64,000 nt of DNA from Thermosphaera aggregans (GTDB taxonomy: Archaea > Thermoproteota > Thermoprotei_A > Sulfolobales > Desulfurococcaceae): NCBI RefSeq assembly GCF_014962245.1, contig NZ_CP063144.1, forward strand, positions 176,582-240,581. Direction: 5' to 3'. How positions within the stretch are numbered: the first letter of the stretch is position 1; each line of letters starts with the position of its first letter. The notes under the pieces are model-generated. The model worked only from the letters and a program-made list of their open reading frames with translations. It was not told the origin of the DNA and made no database searches. Positions 62,182 through 64,000 of the stretch are shown here, in pieces. Made by a program: the position numbers and the translations under genes.

Positions 62182-63275
62182 TAGCCAGGCACCCCCATGG
62201 TGTTGCCTATCCCAGCCACGATCACTGTTGCCTTAGGCTTCGTCTCCTCCTCTATGATCTTGTCGACATATTTGAAAGCCTTGTAGCATGCTTCGAAAAT
62301 CTCCTTCCTCATCACGGTTATAGCCTCCCTTAAATCCATCTTAACAACCAGGGCTCTCAACGGGATATTGTACTTGGAGGCAGCCCTCTCTATCGCTATC
62401 TTCTCAGGGCCTGGGTCGCCTATTGCTGCTCCAACACCCTCCGCCAGCGACCCTGTCTCCTCCCCCTCGAGCTTTAAAGCAGCGTCAATAGTTATGATCA
62501 AGTCCACATTACCCTTCAAGTCCTCGACAAGCTTGTTTAAAACAGCGCCCGGGTGTCCCACGTTGCTCCCGGGGCCCTCAGCTTTTATCACGAAAACCCT
62601 CCTATCCTTGTAGTACAGCTCTATAATGCTGGTTTCATCAACAACCTTTCTCGACACAACCTGCCCGTTCTCTATAAGCCTGTGAACCGTTAACGGGCCG
62701 GCAGCGTCACCTATTGGCTTCCCGGTTGAGAAGGCGTCGAGGGCTTCGTGATAAGTGTTGACAATCTTCATTATCATCGGCATCTGGAACTGGAGCTGCA
62801 TTATAAGGATCCAGTTGTTCTCTCTTTCACCGGTTAGCAGGTAGTGCCTGACAATCTTGTAAATAGTGTTTAAAGCCCCGACTATTGAAAGGCTGGATTC
62901 GATCAGGGTTTTTTCATACCTTCCAACATGAGGGACTGTTGCCTCAACCATTCTCTTAACCGACTCATCAGTCGTCCTAACCAGGTGGTCAAGCCTCTTG
63001 ATAATGTCTGTGGGCTCTATCTCAACAGGCTCGATGGTGAAGAAGTCTACAACCCTGTTTATCAGCACATCAGGGGCTGCTACCCCCAGGTTGCGCAGCA
63101 TGTTCGCAACCCTCCGCCTATCCTCCTCTACAAGAGACATTATCACGTTAAGCTTAGTCCTGATATCCATGATCCATATCTTGGTCTGTATCTTCTGGTT
63201 TAAACCAGTAATTATGAGGAAGAAGAATATCAGCCATATCAGCTGCATGATCATTGAAGACGTGTCCCCGTCCAT
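62181..63275 (-). CDS. DUF1512 family membrane-anchored protein
   Basis: 364 residues from ATG 63275; the frame opens at 63311 but the residues before Met are less family-like. An N-terminal helix (MIMQLIWLIFFFLIITGLNQ) anchors a cytoplasmic domain (about 40-360) with conserved stretches such as IMSLVEEDRRRVANMLRNLG and VGAAIGDPGPEKIAIERAAS. This fits DUF1512, an archaeal family without known activity. It is upstream of the zinc-ribbon gene and divergent from nothing near. Confidence 0.78.
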   Translation of the reverse strand: MDGDTSSMIMQLIWLIFFFLIITGLNQKIQTKIWIMDIRTKLNVIMSLVEEDRRRVANMLRNLGVAAPDVLINRVVDFFTIEPVEIEPTDIIKRLDHLVRTTDESVKRMVEATVPHVGRYEKTLIESSLSIVGALNTIYKIVRHYLLTGERENNWILIMQLQFQMPMIMKIVNTYHEALDAFSTGKPIGDAAGPLTVHRLIENGQVVSRKVVDETSIIELYYKDRRVFVIKAEGPGSNVGHPGAVLNKLVEDLKGNVDLIITIDAALKLEGEETGSLAEGVGAAIGDPGPEKIAIERAASKYNIPLRALVVKMDLREAITVMRKEIFEACYKAFKYVDKIIEEETKPKATVIVAGIGNTMGVPG

Positions 63276-63339
63276 ACCAGCCCACTCAGCACTCTTCTTA
63301 ATCTCTAACACTATAGTCGTTTAAAAACATGTGTTAAAA

Positions 63340-64000
63340 CTAGAGGGTGGATACTACAACCTCCTTCTCGAGAACTATGAAGGTGTGCTCGAACTGTGAT
63401 ACGAGCCCGCCCTCTCTTTCAACCAGGACAGGGTAGGCTGTGAGTAAGTGGTTCCTCTCCATCAAAGCCAGCAACCCCTTCAACCCCTCAGCCGAGGATG
63501 CGAGGTTCAAATACCATCTCTCAGCGAACGGGAGGGTTCTCCTCTCACCGTAGATTTGATCGTAGAGCTTGAGAGCCTGCGGGGGGAGCCTCCCACGCTT
63601 TCCCTGCTTGAGAGCGTAGATTGTTTTCAAGCTTACATCCTTAACCAGCCCAGCCCCGTTGGTTGCGAAAGGCTCCACAGCGTAAACCCCTTGATCCAGC
63701 TTAAACCTTGCGAACAAGTCGTTGAAGTTTGGAATGCTCACGCCTGCGTGAATAGTGTAGGCTGATATGCTGTGGCCGCTCAGGTTCTTTACCGGCTTAA
63801 ACCCGTAGCTCCTTATAGTGTCCTCGACAACCCTCCCGATCTCGGAAGCCTTAACCCCGGGCTTGAAAACCTCGACAACTCTTTCAAGAGCTCTCCGAGC
63901 AGCCTCAACCAGCCCCTCCATAGCCGGGTTGAAGCAGACTGTTGTAGCGGTGTCGGCTATGTAGCCGTCCACGTGAACCCCTATGTCTATTTTAACCACG
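63340..64000 (-). CDS. map: Methionine aminopeptidase, type II (N-terminus outside window)
   Basis: About 220 C-terminal residues are visible; the frame stays open to the last base and the visible start (VVKIDIGVHVDGYIADTA) is an internal motif, so the gene continues beyond 64000. Metal ligands include DIGVHVDGYIAD (two Asp), the His in GHSISAYTIH, the Glu in AVEPFATNG and the final Glu in QFEHTF. The type II insertion is present. It removes initiator methionine. Convergent direction: ends 29 bases before the DUF1512 upstream region. Confidence 0.93.
   Translation of the reverse strand, partial: VVKIDIGVHVDGYIADTATTVCFNPAMEGLVEAARRALERVVEVFKPGVKASEIGRVVEDTIRSYGFKPVKNLSGHSISAYTIHAGVSIPNFNDLFARFKLDQGVYAVEPFATNGAGLVKDVSLKTIYALKQGKRGRLPPQALKLYDQIYGERRTLPFAERWYLNLASSAEGLKGLLALMERNHLLTAYPVLVEREGGLVSQFEHTFIVLEKEVVVSTL

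Noticed and set aside
1-64000. CRISPR array, integrase or complete insertion sequence
   Set aside because: No regular 24-37 base direct repeats with spacers and no recognisable integrase or intact transposase gene were found while reading the window.

Overview
The window is from a hyperthermophilic crenarchaeon, most likely of the order Desulfurococcales. The evidence is an archaeal information-processing set (archaeal DnaG, Rli1, TFIIB-like and TFS-like factors, S17e, L37e, Sm protein, PAN plus two proteasome beta subunits, aCPSF1, MBF1, archaeosine tRNA-ribosyltransferase, glycerol-1-phosphate dehydrogenase), a type V FBP aldolase/phosphatase, GAPN, an intron-containing tRNA and a solitary 5S rRNA gene. 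Starts are often TTG or GTG, preceded by GGTG/GAGGTG ribosome sites. The species cannot be fixed from the sequence alone.

Layout. 1-6.5 kb: tRNA modification and protein quality control (TgtA catalytic part, a PUA protein, a PAC2 protein, PAN, MBF1, HflX, Trm56). 6.5-11.9 kb: cell envelope (a pilin-like surface protein, a four-helix membrane protein, a 1029-residue stalk-like surface protein). 12-13.2 kb: threonine synthase and tRNA-Arg(CCG). 13.2-25.5 kb: a surface-glycan island, visibly AT-rich from about 15.1 kb, with one GT2 and five GT4 glycosyltransferases (one frameshifted), two thymidylate-kinase-like P-loop proteins, a nucleotidyltransferase-like protein and a polytopic membrane protein. 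25.5-27.2 kb: decayed DNA with a possible TnpB-type omega-RNA relic, a gene remnant with two in-frame stops and a frameshifted DUF973 gene. 27.4-30 kb: a DapA-family aldolase and a GT-C-like membrane protein. 30-36.9 kb: a four-gene 2-oxoacid:ferredoxin oxidoreductase operon, GAPN, rubrerythrin, nitroreductase. 37-46.9 kb: a proteasome beta-like subunit lacking Thr1, tRNA-Arg(GCG), an MFS transporter, an SDH-type membrane protease, a short TFB paralogue, a NOG1-like GTPase, and the psmB / aCPSF1 / nadM / rtcA run. 47-56.6 kb: G1P dehydrogenase, FKBP isomerase, an MCT1-type PUA protein, SmAP, L37e, DnaG, a 28-codon Trp/Glu micro-ORF, a Cgi121-like protein, S17e, a TFS-like zinc ribbon, a candidate C/D-box sRNA, Rli1, FBP aldolase/phosphatase, TIM. 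56.6-64 kb: tRNA-Thr with intron, YHS protein, copper P-type ATPase, pyruvate kinase, DUF1805, DUF131 pair, 5S rRNA, DUF1512, methionine aminopeptidase (cut by the window end).

How the genes fit together. GAPN, TIM, FBP aldolase/phosphatase and pyruvate kinase cover much of the lower Embden-Meyerhof and gluconeogenic route, and the ferredoxin-linked oxidoreductase would feed the same electron carrier. The envelope genes and the glycan island probably build and decorate the S-layer. The PAN ATPase, PAC2 protein and two beta subunits belong to proteasome function. Most attractive for follow-up: the Trp/Glu micro-ORF at 51338, the nucleotidyltransferase/kinase pair in the glycan island, the beta subunit without its nucleophile, the C/D sRNA candidate at 52.6 kb, and the start-coupled 53-codon ORF at 13850.
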